Shown here: positions 14,398 to 22,976 of the stretch, one piece after another
How positions within the stretch are numbered: the stretch's first letter is position 1
Layout: each line of letters begins with the position of its first letter
NCBI GenBank assembly: GCA_035635855.1
Contig: DASQAF010000023.1
Coordinates: forward strand, 190,801 to 254,800
Reading direction: 5' to 3'
Length of the DNA stretch: 64,000 bases
Origin: UBA11740 sp035635855
GTDB lineage: Bacteria; Acidobacteriota; Blastocatellia; Pyrinomonadales; Pyrinomonadaceae
Position numbers and translations under genes: made by a program
The notes under the pieces: model-generated
Database searches by the model: none
Seen by the model: only the letters and a program-made list of their open reading frames with translations
What the model was told of the DNA's origin: nothing

Positions 14398-14949
14398 TCA
14401 CACGACAGCGCCCTGAGATTTCTCGATGATGATGTGCACAGCCTCTTCAGGCGTGCTAGCGAAATCCAGCATCTTCACGTCATCATCACTAACTTCAAGG
14501 TGACGCTGCCACTCTTTTACAATCGGCGGCCAGCAATCACCAAGCAGCACCAGCGGACGCGGATCAAGCACGCGCGTCTGTAGCTTGTTCCAAACCAGGG
14601 ACAGCTCAGTCACTGTGCCCATGCCGCCGCGCAGAGCTATGTAGCCAACCGACTGGGTAATCAACCGCTGGAGGCGTTCGTAGAAATGCTCCGAAGGCAC
14701 CTTATCTGTCAGGTAGCGATTCGGTTCTGACTTGAACTGGTTCATAGTGATGCCGATGACGCGACCGCCGCGCTCATGCGCCCCGCGACTGGCTGCTTCC
14801 ATCACTCCAGCGTACCCGCCGGTGCAGATGGTAAACCCTGAATCAACGAGCAGCTCACCGATTCGCAACGCCTGTGCGTATTCCGGATCAGGTTCGCGAC
14901 ATTTCGATCCGCCAAAGATGGTAACGATGCGTTCCTGGAGTTCACTCAT
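14398..14949 (-). CDS. LOG-family protein (putative nucleoside 5'-monophosphate phosphoribohydrolase)
   Basis: 183 residues. TIFGGSKCREPDPEYAQALR, TGGYAGVMEAASRGAHERGG and ALRGGMGTVTELSLVWNKLQ match the LOG/TIGR00730 Rossmann-like fold, whose signature is PGGxGTxxE; here the Pro is Arg while GGMGTVTE is kept. Family members release free base from cytokinin-type nucleotides or other nucleoside monophosphates, and the bacterial substrate is often uncertain. The ATG at 14949 (MSELQERIVTIFGG) is preferred over one five codons upstream. Flanked on both sides by the CCGCAGATT repeats, so it is probably a single-gene transcript. Confidence 0.87.
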   Translation of the reverse strand: MSELQERIVTIFGGSKCREPDPEYAQALRIGELLVDSGFTICTGGYAGVMEAASRGAHERGGRVIGITMNQFKSEPNRYLTDKVPSEHFYERLQRLITQSVGYIALRGGMGTVTELSLVWNKLQTRVLDPRPLVLLGDCWPPIVKEWQRHLEVSDDDVKMLDFASTPEEAVHIIIEKSQGAVV

Positions 14950-14975
14950 AAAACATCCGCACATTTCGCGTACTA

Positions 14976-15128
14976 AAACATCCGCAGATTACGCAGATTT
15001 CACAGATTAAGGAACTAAGAAAAGTCTTTGTTAGCCAAACCAAAGAGTCATTTGAAGATTTCCTAAGGAAGCAAAAGTGAATCTCGATGTTTAGTCATCT
15101 TCTGTGTATCTGCGAAATCTGTGGATTT
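14976..15128. repeat. Dispersed intergenic repeat copies
   Basis: ATCCGCAGATTACGCAGATT plus TCACAGATTAAG at 14981-15011 and an inverted partial copy ATCTGCGAAATCTGTGGATT at 15109-15128. Same family as 14279-14396. No other signal seen in this gap. Confidence 0.65.
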
Positions 15129-15133
15129 TTGGA

Positions 15134-15808
15134 TCAGCGCTCGCCAGTCAACATCAACGATCCCGTTCGCCTGTACTCTTGATAGTCTTCCCGGCTCTTG
15201 AAAGAGCTGCCGGTGTAATCGTCAGGCACCGGCCTCGGATCGAACAGACGCAGGTCAGAAACGTTTACGAAACCAGCGTCCGCGAATAACGAACGATATT
15301 CGTCGATGCTCAGGAGCTGGACTGGGACGTTTAACTGCTCGACCCACTGATGCGACGCTCGATTCTCTCGATAAAGATCGATCACCGTGACGAAGATACC
15401 GCCGGCCTGCAAGATCCGGTGAATCTCTTTTAGCGCCGCCGGAATGTTCGCGTAATAGTAAAGTGATTCCATTGAGAACGCATGGTTGAATTCGCCGTCT
15501 GCAAACGGCAGTTGCTCAGCGCTGGCCAACTGATATTCGACATTGGGAAACAATAAGGAAGATTCGCGGGCGAGACGAACCATCTCGTCCGAGATATCAA
15601 TTCCCGTAACGCGGCCATTGACTGCATACTCAGCCAACAGACGCGTCGCCCATCCCGATCCGCAACCGACATCCAGCACGCGCGCATCGGCCGGCACGCG
15701 CATGAGTTCAATGGCCTGCCGGCCAACCGGCCCATGACCGCGTTCCATGCTCTCGCCCTTGCCGCCGCGGGCCCATTCGTTGAATTCGGTGCGTAGTTGT
15801 TCGTCCAT
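15134..15808 (-). CDS. Class I SAM-dependent methyltransferase
   Basis: 224 residues. VLDVGCGSGWATRLLAEYA is the SAM-binding motif I, followed by VTGIDISDEMVRLARE (acidic residue binding the ribose), YQLASAEQLPFADGEFNHAF (motif III region) and EIHRILQAGGIFVTVIDLY. This is the Methyltransf_11 type, cytoplasmic, with no substrate-binding clues. The N-terminal NEWARGGKGESMERGHG segment is probably the cap over the active site. It starts 118 bases downstream of the asnS stop, separated by an inverted dispersed repeat. Confidence 0.88.
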   Translation of the reverse strand: MDEQLRTEFNEWARGGKGESMERGHGPVGRQAIELMRVPADARVLDVGCGSGWATRLLAEYAVNGRVTGIDISDEMVRLARESSLLFPNVEYQLASAEQLPFADGEFNHAFSMESLYYYANIPAALKEIHRILQAGGIFVTVIDLYRENRASHQWVEQLNVPVQLLSIDEYRSLFADAGFVNVSDLRLFDPRPVPDDYTGSSFKSREDYQEYRRTGSLMLTGER

Positions 15809-15811
15809 GCG

Positions 15812-15925
15812 ATGTCCGACAGACTTCAGTTTGTCGTTCTAGTTGATCTTTGATCCAGCCGCTCACGCGGGCGGTACTGACGTCATGCTCGGGCGAAATG
15901 CGACAAACTGAAGTTTGTCGGACAG
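15812..15925. repeat. Inverted pair of dispersed repeats (CGACAAACTGAAGTTTGTCG)
   Basis: TGTCCGACAGACTTCAGTTT plus GTCG at 15813-15836 faces CGACAAACTGAAGTTTGTCG plus GACAG at 15901-15925. Each unit is itself palindromic. A related pair occurs at 62532-62594. It separates asnS from the methyltransferase gene. Confidence 0.75.
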
Positions 15926-17239
15926 TCAGGGCTTCAACCGATACAGCATCCGCGGAAACGGAATCGTCTCGCGAATATGCTCGATCCCGCACATCCACGC
16001 CGTGCAGCGCTCAATGCCCATACCGAAGCCTGCGTGCGGCGCGCTGCCATAGCGACGCAGGTCCAGGTACCATTCGAAGGCCTCCTTGGGCAGGCCGTGC
16101 GCGGCGATCTGTTGCTCGAGAAACTCAATAGACGTAGCGCGCTCGCCGCCGCCGACCACTTCGCCATAGCCTTCGGGCGCCAGCACATCTACGCCCAGCG
16201 CAATTTCATCGCGTTCCGGATCGCGCTTCATATAGAAAGCTTTGACGGCCGCCGGATAATGATGAACCATTACCGGCTTGTCGAATTTGCTCGACAGATA
16301 CGTCTCGTCCGGCGCACCCAGATCGCCGCCCCACTCGAATTTGTTTTCGACGGCACCCGCGGCAAATCCTTCATGCAGCATCTTCACCGCCTCGTCGTAA
16401 TGAAGACGCGGAAACGGAGGCACGATGGCTTCCAGCTTCGCGGTGTCGCGTTCGAGTGTCTTCAATTCTTCCTGTCGCGTTTCCAACACTCGCGAAGCAA
16501 TGTACGAGAGAAATCTTTCCGCCAGGTTCATTGCGTCATCCAGCGTCGCGTAAGCCATCTCTGGCTCGACCATCCAGAACTCAGTTAAGTGCCGGCGAGT
16601 TTTTGATTTCTCGGCGCGAAACGTCGGACCAAAACAGTAGACTTTTCCAAAGGCGGCGGCAGTTGCCTCGTTATAAAGCTGCCCGGACTGGGTCAGATAG
16701 GCTTTCTCATCTCCGAAGTAGTCCACTTCGAACAGCGTGGTTGTTCCTTCACAGGCCGCGGGTGTAAAAATCGGCGTGTCGCACAGGGTGAAGCCGTCGT
16801 TGTCCAGAAAATCACGCACGGCTTTGACCACCGTGTGCCGCACCTTCAGAATCGCGTGCTGCTTTTTTGAACGCAGCCACAGATGACGATTGTCGAGCAG
16901 GAATTCCGGGCCGTGTTCTTTTGGCGTAATCGGAAAGTCATGTACGTTCTGGAGGACTTGCGCGTCGCGGATGTCCACCTCAACCCCGCCCGGCGCCCGG
17001 CTGTCTTCCCGCACGCTGCCGGTAACAATCAGAGCCGATTCCTGTCCCAAAGGTTTCAGCGCTTCCCAAATTTCTGGGGTCACCGCATTCTTGGCAACCA
17101 CGCACTGCACGGTGCCGGTGCCATCGCGCAGTTGCGGAAACATCAGTTTACCGCTTGAACGCAGGTTGTAGAGCCAGCCCTTCAGCGTTACTTCTTCCCC
17201 GATATGTTTCGATAAATCGTTTATGTAAGTTTGGTTCAT
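15926..17239 (-). CDS. asnS: Asparagine--tRNA ligase
   Basis: 437 residues. Charges tRNA-Asn with asparagine in the cytoplasm. The N-terminal OB-fold (EEVTLKGWLYNLRSSGKLMF, LRDGTGTVQCVV) binds the anticodon; the class II catalytic core shows motif 2 in GPTFRAEKSKTRRHLTEFWM and motif 3 in GFGMGIERCTAWMCGI, ending HIRETIPFPRMLYRLKP. The AsnRS-type ending and motif 2 spacing separate it from AspRS and LysRS. Length is typical. Its leader contains an inverted repeat pair of the GCCACAGAGTCACAGAGGC kind (17258-17357). Confidence 0.95.
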   Translation of the reverse strand: MNQTYINDLSKHIGEEVTLKGWLYNLRSSGKLMFPQLRDGTGTVQCVVAKNAVTPEIWEALKPLGQESALIVTGSVREDSRAPGGVEVDIRDAQVLQNVHDFPITPKEHGPEFLLDNRHLWLRSKKQHAILKVRHTVVKAVRDFLDNDGFTLCDTPIFTPAACEGTTTLFEVDYFGDEKAYLTQSGQLYNEATAAAFGKVYCFGPTFRAEKSKTRRHLTEFWMVEPEMAYATLDDAMNLAERFLSYIASRVLETRQEELKTLERDTAKLEAIVPPFPRLHYDEAVKMLHEGFAAGAVENKFEWGGDLGAPDETYLSSKFDKPVMVHHYPAAVKAFYMKRDPERDEIALGVDVLAPEGYGEVVGGGERATSIEFLEQQIAAHGLPKEAFEWYLDLRRYGSAPHAGFGMGIERCTAWMCGIEHIRETIPFPRMLYRLKP

Positions 17240-17257
17240 ATCTTCCAGAAAGCAAAT

Positions 17258-17357
17258 TTAGCCACCGAGACACAGAGACACCGAGTAAGAATTGATCAAG
17301 GGCGTGCCAATTGAATTGTTCGAAATCTCTGTGCCTCTGTGACTCTGTGGCCAGGGA
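17258..17357. repeat. Inverted dispersed repeat (ACCGAGACACAGAGACACCG)
   Basis: GCCACCGAGACACAGAGACA at 17261-17280 and TCTGTGCCTCTGTGACTCTG plus TGGC at about 17330-17352 form a hairpin-capable pair in the asnS/amgK gap. Non-coding. Confidence 0.65.
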
Positions 17358-17361
17358 TTCT

Positions 17362-18405
17362 CTAACTTAATCTTTCACTAATCATCCGCCGCAGCACCGG
17401 AAAGCGATCAAGCCACTCGGCGGCCTGGAGGGTAATGGCCAGCATGGGCTCGATGAACTGCGCATAGGGCTCGACCCGTCCGCGAACTCCTGTCTGAAAC
17501 GAAAACGTCCCGCACGCCTTCAGACAACGCTGCACCGTCATTAAACGGAACTCGCGTGCGAACTCATCCGGGTCATACGACTCCAAGCCCAGACGCTCAC
17601 GCTCAGCAAGCAGGAAAAGACGGTGCGCTCGTATCTCTGCTAGGGGAGGCATGGCAGTAACACGATCGAGCAGCAGAGAGACCAAGTCATAGCTCGCGGG
17701 TCCCATGCGAGCATCTTGATGATCAATAACGCGCAGATGATCCTGCTTATCCAGAATCAGGTTGAATGCATGATAGTCGCGATGACAAAGTACGCGCGGA
17801 CGGCTCGATAGCTCAGCCGCGACGTCATTCAGCTCGACTTTCAACTCTGCCGCTTCACCGCGACTCAAGGTCTCTTTGCGCAGGCTGCCGAAGTAATGAT
17901 CGAAAAAGAAATTCAGCTCCCAGGCCAGCTTGGCTTCGTCAAAAGCGAGCCGGCAGGCGATCGAATCTCGCGCAAACGCTTTGGATGTAGCTGCCTGAAT
18001 GCGCGCGATGATCTCGATCGCCTGCTCGATCAAGGTTTCGCGCTGCTCAGCTGAAACGGTTTCGAAGACCTGGCACAACTGCCGGTCGCCAAGATCCTCC
18101 TGCACGATAATGCCGCCGGCGCCGTCCGCATCGTAGACTTCCGGCACCGGCAACCCGCATTCGAGAAACAAACGCGTAACGTCCAGATAGGGATGCACGG
18201 CGGGGTCGAACGGTTCGGGATAGACGGCTGCGATAGCCGTGCCGCGCTCCCACGGAATGCGAAAGTACTCACGCGTCGACGCATCGGGCGTTAGCGAAGC
18301 AATCTCAGTTCGAGACGCGCCGCTGTGTTCCGCAACGTAACTCGCGATCCTCTCGCGAGCAGTTGCAGTGAAGGCATTTGGGGTAGTCTGAAAGGCTGAA
18401 CTCAT
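17362..18405 (-). CDS. amgK: N-acetylmuramate/N-acetylglucosamine 1-kinase (AmgK-like)
   Basis: 347 residues of the aminoglycoside-phosphotransferase kinase fold. The catalytic loop CHRDYHAFNLILDKQDHLRV and metal site VIDHQDARMGPASYDLVSLL match AmgK, which phosphorylates MurNAc and GlcNAc at the anomeric carbon in peptidoglycan recycling. Lys in the N-lobe is not obvious, as in other AmgK proteins. The strongest support is context: murU lies 91 bases upstream in the same direction and nagZ is divergent beyond it. A general phosphotransferase is the alternative, judged less likely. Confidence 0.85.
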   Translation of the reverse strand: MSSAFQTTPNAFTATARERIASYVAEHSGASRTEIASLTPDASTREYFRIPWERGTAIAAVYPEPFDPAVHPYLDVTRLFLECGLPVPEVYDADGAGGIIVQEDLGDRQLCQVFETVSAEQRETLIEQAIEIIARIQAATSKAFARDSIACRLAFDEAKLAWELNFFFDHYFGSLRKETLSRGEAAELKVELNDVAAELSSRPRVLCHRDYHAFNLILDKQDHLRVIDHQDARMGPASYDLVSLLLDRVTAMPPLAEIRAHRLFLLAERERLGLESYDPDEFAREFRLMTVQRCLKACGTFSFQTGVRGRVEPYAQFIEPMLAITLQAAEWLDRFPVLRRMISERLS

Positions 18406-18496
18406 GCAGCGAAGAAACGCACCCGCAAAGCTAAAAAGCCTTCCATTATCCGGACCATACTCTTTTCATTGGCCGCTTTGCGTTAAGCGAATCTTA

Positions 18497-19486
18497 TCAC
18501 TGCGATAAAGGGACGACAAAGTTCTCACCCCGGACATATCCCTCCAGGGCCTTTGCCGGCGGCGTCAGACCGGCGACCAGGTCGGCACGGACCACCACGG
18601 CTTCCTCAACCAATTCACCCGCACGCACCCGCACTCCGTCACCCAGAACTGCCCGCCGCACCTGCGCCCCTGCTTCAATAGTCACTTCATTCCAAAGAAT
18701 CGATTCCCGCACCTTTGCCTGCTGGTCAATCGACGGGTTGTCGCCGGTATAAAGATTAAGGCCGCGCTGGTTCAGCAGAGCCAAACTGATTTCCAGATAT
18801 CGTTGCAGCGTGGAAAGCTCGTACCACATTCCTTCGGCCACGTGCGCGGCCACATGTTCGCCTTTGGCAATCGCCTGCGGATAAACGTCTACGGTGGAAT
18901 GTGAGAAGACACCGCGCGGAATGTATTCAAAAATCCGCGGGTCGAGAATCTGGATCCCGGTGAACATCAGCGGCACAGGCGCAACGCTTTCCGGCGACTG
19001 TGGTGGCGGCATGCCGCCGAAGCGCGTGACAAAGCCATCCTTTGTCTCAACGACGCTGAACCGTTCCCGCTTCGGATTCTCTTTCAGTACCAGCGTCGCC
19101 AGCGCCGCCGTGCGACGATGTGTTTCCAACGCCGCTCTGAGATCGAGGTCAGTGATCAGCTTGCCGTTAATTACCACCAGCGTGTCGCCGGCGAGCAGTT
19201 CGCGTGCGTTATCAAGTGCGCCGCTGGTACCCAGTATCACCAGCTCGTGCACATAGCGCAGCTTGACGCCGAACTGACTACCGTCACCCAGCGCACGGCG
19301 AACTGAATCCGGTTGGTGATGCAGATTGACGACCACATCCGTGATTCCAGCCTGGGCCAGGTACTCAGCCACATAGCCGACCAAAGGTTTGCCGAGCACT
19401 GGCAGCGCGGGTTTTGTGCGGTCGGCAGTCAACGGCCAAAGCCTCTCTCCGTAACCCGCCGCCAGAATCATTCCCTTCATCGTCAA
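18497..19486 (-). CDS. murU: N-acetylmuramate 1-phosphate uridylyltransferase (MurU-like) nucleotidyltransferase
   Basis: 329 residues. MKGMILAAGYGERLWPLTAD followed by RTKPALPVLGKPLVGYV is the NTP-transferase signature; VVINGKLITDLDL is the metal-binding strand. Residues after about 240 (VRESILWNEVTIEAGAQVRR, AVLGDGVRVRAGELVEE) form a short left-handed beta helix that Pseudomonas MurU lacks, so the protein is about 100 residues longer. MurU makes UDP-MurNAc from MurNAc-1-phosphate, bypassing de novo synthesis. A mannose- or glucose-1-phosphate specificity cannot be excluded from sequence alone, but amgK downstream favours MurU. Confidence 0.8.
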   Translation of the reverse strand: MTMKGMILAAGYGERLWPLTADRTKPALPVLGKPLVGYVAEYLAQAGITDVVVNLHHQPDSVRRALGDGSQFGVKLRYVHELVILGTSGALDNARELLAGDTLVVINGKLITDLDLRAALETHRRTAALATLVLKENPKRERFSVVETKDGFVTRFGGMPPPQSPESVAPVPLMFTGIQILDPRIFEYIPRGVFSHSTVDVYPQAIAKGEHVAAHVAEGMWYELSTLQRYLEISLALLNQRGLNLYTGDNPSIDQQAKVRESILWNEVTIEAGAQVRRAVLGDGVRVRAGELVEEAVVVRADLVAGLTPPAKALEGYVRGENFVVPLSQ

Positions 19487-19499
19487 TACATTCTAACAG

Positions 19500-19580
19500 A
19501 GGTGTTCGGAGTACCGACTTCAGTCGGGCACTGTTTGCGGAGAAAGGCGCCGACTAAAGCCGGTACTCCAAACCTTCCAG
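19500..19580. repeat. Inverted dispersed repeat between murU and nagZ
   Basis: GGAGTACCGACTTCAGTCGG at 19508-19527 faces CCGACTAAAGCCGGTACTCC at 19550-19569, giving a hairpin in the divergent intergenic region (19487-19649). A partial copy, CCGACTAAGTCGGTACCCTC, is at 43879-43898. Promoters for both genes should lie here but none is clear by eye. Confidence 0.65.
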
Positions 19581-19649
19581 TTGTCTCGGCATCGCTCGAT
19601 GTCGTAAGCTAGCTGGGTTAACAGATTCTTAGAGAGCCAGCCATCATAC

Positions 19650-20801
19650 ATGCCGTCCGATAGACTTCTTACACTTCCCTCTGAACAACAGATTGGGCAA
19701 TTCTTTTTTATCGGTCTTCCGGGAACGCAATTGGACGACGAAGCCCGTGAGCTGATCGATGAAATCAAACCGGGCGGCATAATTCTTTTTGGCCGTAACA
19801 TCGAAGCTCCCGAACAGGTGCGCACCTTGCTCGATGGCGCGCGGGCCATGCTACCGGTTCAGCCACTGTGTGGCGTCGATCAGGAGGGCGGCCTGGTCGA
19901 TCGTCTGCGCGAGATTTTTCCGTCCATGCCCTCCGCCCGCGCCATTCGGCAACACGGCGATCTCGCCGCTGCGCGCTCGTTAGGGCGGATAACTGGTGAA
20001 GTCCTCCGCATGCTCGGCTTTGATATCAACTTCGCGCCGGTGATGTCGATCATCACTCGCGAGCGGAGCCAGCTTACCAATGGCCTTTATTCACGTTCGT
20101 TCGGCAGGTCTCCCGGAGAGGTGCTGGGCTACACGACGGTGTACATGCGCGGCTTGCAGGCCACGGGCTGCCTCGGTTGCCTCAAACACTTTCCCGGGAT
20201 CGGTGCGGGTGCGGTTGATTCACATATGGAGATGCCGCTGGTGCCGCTGTCTCACGATGATTTGCTGGCCCAGGATCTCGCTCCTTATATCGAACTATTC
20301 CAGCGGGCTGACGATCGCGTTCGAGTGGTGATGGTGAGTCATGGCGGCTTTCCCAACATCGATATCAAAAAAGGGACTACCGGTGGATTGATCGAGCCGG
20401 CCTCGATCAGCCCCAGTATCGTCTCGAAGCTCCTGCGCCAGGAACTCGGGTACAAGCACCTGGTCGTTACCGACGACCTGGAGATGGGTGCGATCGCCAA
20501 GCATTGCGAAATCGAAGATGCGGCCGTGCGCGCCTTCCACGCCGGCGAGGACATGCTGCTGATTTGCGCCACGCCCGAAACGATTCGACGTGGATATCGT
20601 GCTTTATTAAAGGCGGCGCGCGAGGGCCAGGTGACTGAAAAGCGAATTAGCGCCTCGCTTAAACGGATAGCCGCCACCAAGGCCCTGGCGCAACCACCAT
20701 TGCCTTTGGATATGAACAGGTTCGAGCAATTGGCAAACGAGATCACCGAACTCAACAAAACGCTGGAATACCGCTATCCGGGAGAATCGAATGTCGATTA
20801 A
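19650..20801 (+). CDS. nagZ: Beta-N-acetylhexosaminidase (NagZ-like, GH3)
   Basis: 383 residues. Removes GlcNAc from anhydro-muropeptides. GH3 features: GGIILFGRNIEAPEQ, CGVDQEGGLVDRLR, the K-H-F-P-G loop CLGCLKHFPGIGAGAVDSHM with the conserved Asp-Ser-His, and the nucleophile in HLVVTDDLEMGAIAKH. There is no signal peptide, consistent with the cytoplasmic NagZ type. About 40 residues longer than E. coli NagZ at the C-terminus. Divergent from murU-amgK, which completes a recycling route from muropeptide to UDP-MurNAc. Its stop overlaps the start of the next gene by 11 bases. Confidence 0.9.
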   Translation: MPSDRLLTLPSEQQIGQFFFIGLPGTQLDDEARELIDEIKPGGIILFGRNIEAPEQVRTLLDGARAMLPVQPLCGVDQEGGLVDRLREIFPSMPSARAIRQHGDLAAARSLGRITGEVLRMLGFDINFAPVMSIITRERSQLTNGLYSRSFGRSPGEVLGYTTVYMRGLQATGCLGCLKHFPGIGAGAVDSHMEMPLVPLSHDDLLAQDLAPYIELFQRADDRVRVVMVSHGGFPNIDIKKGTTGGLIEPASISPSIVSKLLRQELGYKHLVVTDDLEMGAIAKHCEIEDAAVRAFHAGEDMLLICATPETIRRGYRALLKAAREGQVTEKRISASLKRIAATKALAQPPLPLDMNRFEQLANEITELNKTLEYRYPGESNVD

Positions 20802-22413
20802 CGTTAAATCGCGAATGTCGCGCAGTCCAAAGATTCGTTTTGCGAAAACTCTCGGCTTAATCTCGCTGCTGCTGGTTCTGGTTTTCTCTTCAACGTGCCG
20901 TCGTCAAAGCAATGTCTTCGTCATTGCCCTCTCTGACAACGTCAAGACAATCGATCCCATTGGATCTCCTTCCGTTGATGCCGCCAGTGAACGCGTGCGC
21001 ACGTTGATGTTCAATTCTCTGGTGAAGAAGGACGAGAAGTTCGACTATGCGCCTGAGCTCGCGTCGAATATTCAGCGTTCAGAAGACGGCCTGACCTTCA
21101 CCTTCACTTTACGTGACGGCGTGACCTTTCACGACGGGCGGCCATTCACGTCCGCGGACGCGAAATACACTTTGGACACCGTGCTCGCGTCGACTTTTGC
21201 CAAGGCCGCGAGTTTCTTTGAGGGCTCAGGCGCGAACAAAAGCGCGTATGTCAAAAGCGTCGAAGCACCGGACGCGCGCACGCTGGTGATTCGTCTGAAC
21301 AAGCAATGGACGGGCTTGCTGCCGAATCTGGTGCCGATTGCCATTATTCCCAGGGACAGTTACGAGTCTGAGAAGACACATCCGCTCGGCACCGGACCAT
21401 TCAAGTTCAAGAGCTATGATCAGTCACAGCAGGTGATCGACCTTGAGGCTAATCCCAGTTACTGGGATGGCCCGCCGCATATTCCGGCGTTGCGGGTCCG
21501 GGTGATCAGCGACTCGAATGCTTTGCAAGCTGAGCTGCGCAGCGGCCGCGTCGACATTGCACCGCTGCCAACCAGTCTCTCGCCTGATGCGATCAAATCG
21601 CTCTCGCAGGATTCGAAATTGAACGTCAATCAGTTTGAAGGTTCCAATCTCAACCTGCTGACCTTTAACACCAAAGAGGCGCCGCTGGACAACGTAAAGG
21701 TGCGTCAGGCAATTGCCTATGCCGTTGACCGAGAGAGCATGATCCGCGATCTCGTTCTGGGCCAGGGAAAGATCGCGCACTCGATCCTGCCCGAAGCTTC
21801 ATGGGCGTACACGCCGGGCCAGACCTATCACTTCGATCCGGCGATCGCCAAAAAGCTGTTGGATGAGGCAGGCTTTCGCGATCCTGACGGCGACGGCCCG
21901 CAGATGCGTTTTCCGAAGCCGATAGTCTTTCGCATCTCAGGCAGCAGCGGCGCCGCGCGGCAATATTCCGGCGTAATCTACAATTACCTGAAAGACGTAG
22001 GCATTCCGGTTTCGATTGAGACTTCGGAACTCAACACGTTGTTCGAACTGCTGAGACGCGGTCAGTTCCAGATGACCTACGGCCAGTGGGTGGGTGGCAA
22101 TCAGGATCCAATCTTCTATCACGACCTGTTCGCTACTTCTGAAATTCCCACGGAGACCCGCGCTGCGCGGAACCGCGGGCGCTATAGCAATCTGGAGTTG
22201 GACAAGATCCTCGACGAAGCGGGGAACACCTACGATCATGCGAAAGCCGCGCCCTTGTACGCCAAAGCGCAGGAAATCGTCAGCCGCGACGTGCCCGTGT
22301 TTCCGCTCTGGTATCAGGCAAACATGGTGATTGCAAAGAAGAGCGTCGGCAATATTAAGGTCGACGCCAGCGGTGATTGGGGATTCGTAAAAGATTTGAC
22401 GGTGGGGAAATAG
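20791..22413 (+). CDS. Extracellular solute-binding lipoprotein, family 5 (peptide/opine type)
   Basis: 540 residues. The leader TLGLISLLLVLVFSSTC ends in a lipobox Cys, so it is a periplasmic or outer-leaflet lipoprotein. DNVKTIDPIGSPSVDAASER, LTFTFTLRDGVTFHDGRPF, AIAYAVDRESMI and YNYLKDVGIPVSIETSELNT are standard for SBP_bac_5 proteins that feed ABC importers for oligopeptides. No permease genes are adjacent. The 11-base overlap with nagZ implies translational coupling, so uptake of murein peptides is a reasonable inference. Confidence 0.9.
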   Translation: MSINVKSRMSRSPKIRFAKTLGLISLLLVLVFSSTCRRQSNVFVIALSDNVKTIDPIGSPSVDAASERVRTLMFNSLVKKDEKFDYAPELASNIQRSEDGLTFTFTLRDGVTFHDGRPFTSADAKYTLDTVLASTFAKAASFFEGSGANKSAYVKSVEAPDARTLVIRLNKQWTGLLPNLVPIAIIPRDSYESEKTHPLGTGPFKFKSYDQSQQVIDLEANPSYWDGPPHIPALRVRVISDSNALQAELRSGRVDIAPLPTSLSPDAIKSLSQDSKLNVNQFEGSNLNLLTFNTKEAPLDNVKVRQAIAYAVDRESMIRDLVLGQGKIAHSILPEASWAYTPGQTYHFDPAIAKKLLDEAGFRDPDGDGPQMRFPKPIVFRISGSSGAARQYSGVIYNYLKDVGIPVSIETSELNTLFELLRRGQFQMTYGQWVGGNQDPIFYHDLFATSEIPTETRAARNRGRYSNLELDKILDEAGNTYDHAKAAPLYAKAQEIVSRDVPVFPLWYQANMVIAKKSVGNIKVDASGDWGFVKDLTVGK

Positions 22414-22470
22414 TCGCGGATTTGCGCGGATCAGCGCGGATAAGACTAAAACCCTCTCCACCGCGGCTAT

Positions 22471-22803
22471 TTATCGGTAGTTGTTCAGAACTGCCTGCAG
22501 TCTCTTTTCGCTCTCACTCGATACGCCGAGGAATTGAATTCCCGCGCCCCTCGGTTCTTCCATAACTCGAAGATGATATTTGATCGTTCCCTTCAGATTG
22601 ATGGGGCCCGATAATTCACCAGACCATCTGATGAAGATATGGTCCCCACTATGCACTTCTCGTTTGGTCGCCAGAAAACATCCACCAAGGCTCAAGCTGG
22701 TTATCCGATCATAGAATTCATACTCTGGTCCCCGGCCCCAATCGGCAAAGAAGTCCACGTTGACGCGTGGATGCTTTCTTACGATGTAAAACTCATTTGT
22801 CAT
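22471..22803 (-). CDS. PilZ-domain protein
   Basis: 110 residues forming a single PilZ domain. The c-di-GMP binding elements are RKHPRVNV (RxxxR, residues 9-13) and ITSLSLGGCFLAT (the D/N-x-S-x-x-G motif, with Thr in the first place). It likely binds c-di-GMP in the cytoplasm and acts on an unknown partner; another c-di-GMP gene sits at 49406-51940. It stands alone, convergent with the SBP gene upstream on the + strand. Confidence 0.88.
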   Translation of the reverse strand: MTNEFYIVRKHPRVNVDFFADWGRGPEYEFYDRITSLSLGGCFLATKREVHSGDHIFIRWSGELSGPINLKGTIKYHLRVMEEPRGAGIQFLGVSSESEKRLQAVLNNYR

Positions 22804-22904
22804 TTCTCGTTGAGCAAGCCCTCGTTCGGAACCAGGAGGGGTGGCGACGGGATGCGAAATTCTAACTGCACTCTACGGTCGCGCGCGCCCGACCTCTACC
22901 ACTG

Positions 22905-22976
22905 AGTCGGGAGCTTGGATCCGGTCGCTACCGCTTCCGGTTCTGTAACGACATGCCTACATTGATATTGAGCGAG
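22905..22976. repeat. Dispersed repeat ATCCGGTCGCTACCGCTTCC
   Basis: ATCCGGTCGCTACCGCTTCC plus GGTTCTG at about 22919-22945 resembles ATCCGGTCGCTAGCGCTCGC plus GGTTCTGACCGG at 24588-24620. A short palindromic intergenic element. Confidence 0.55.
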
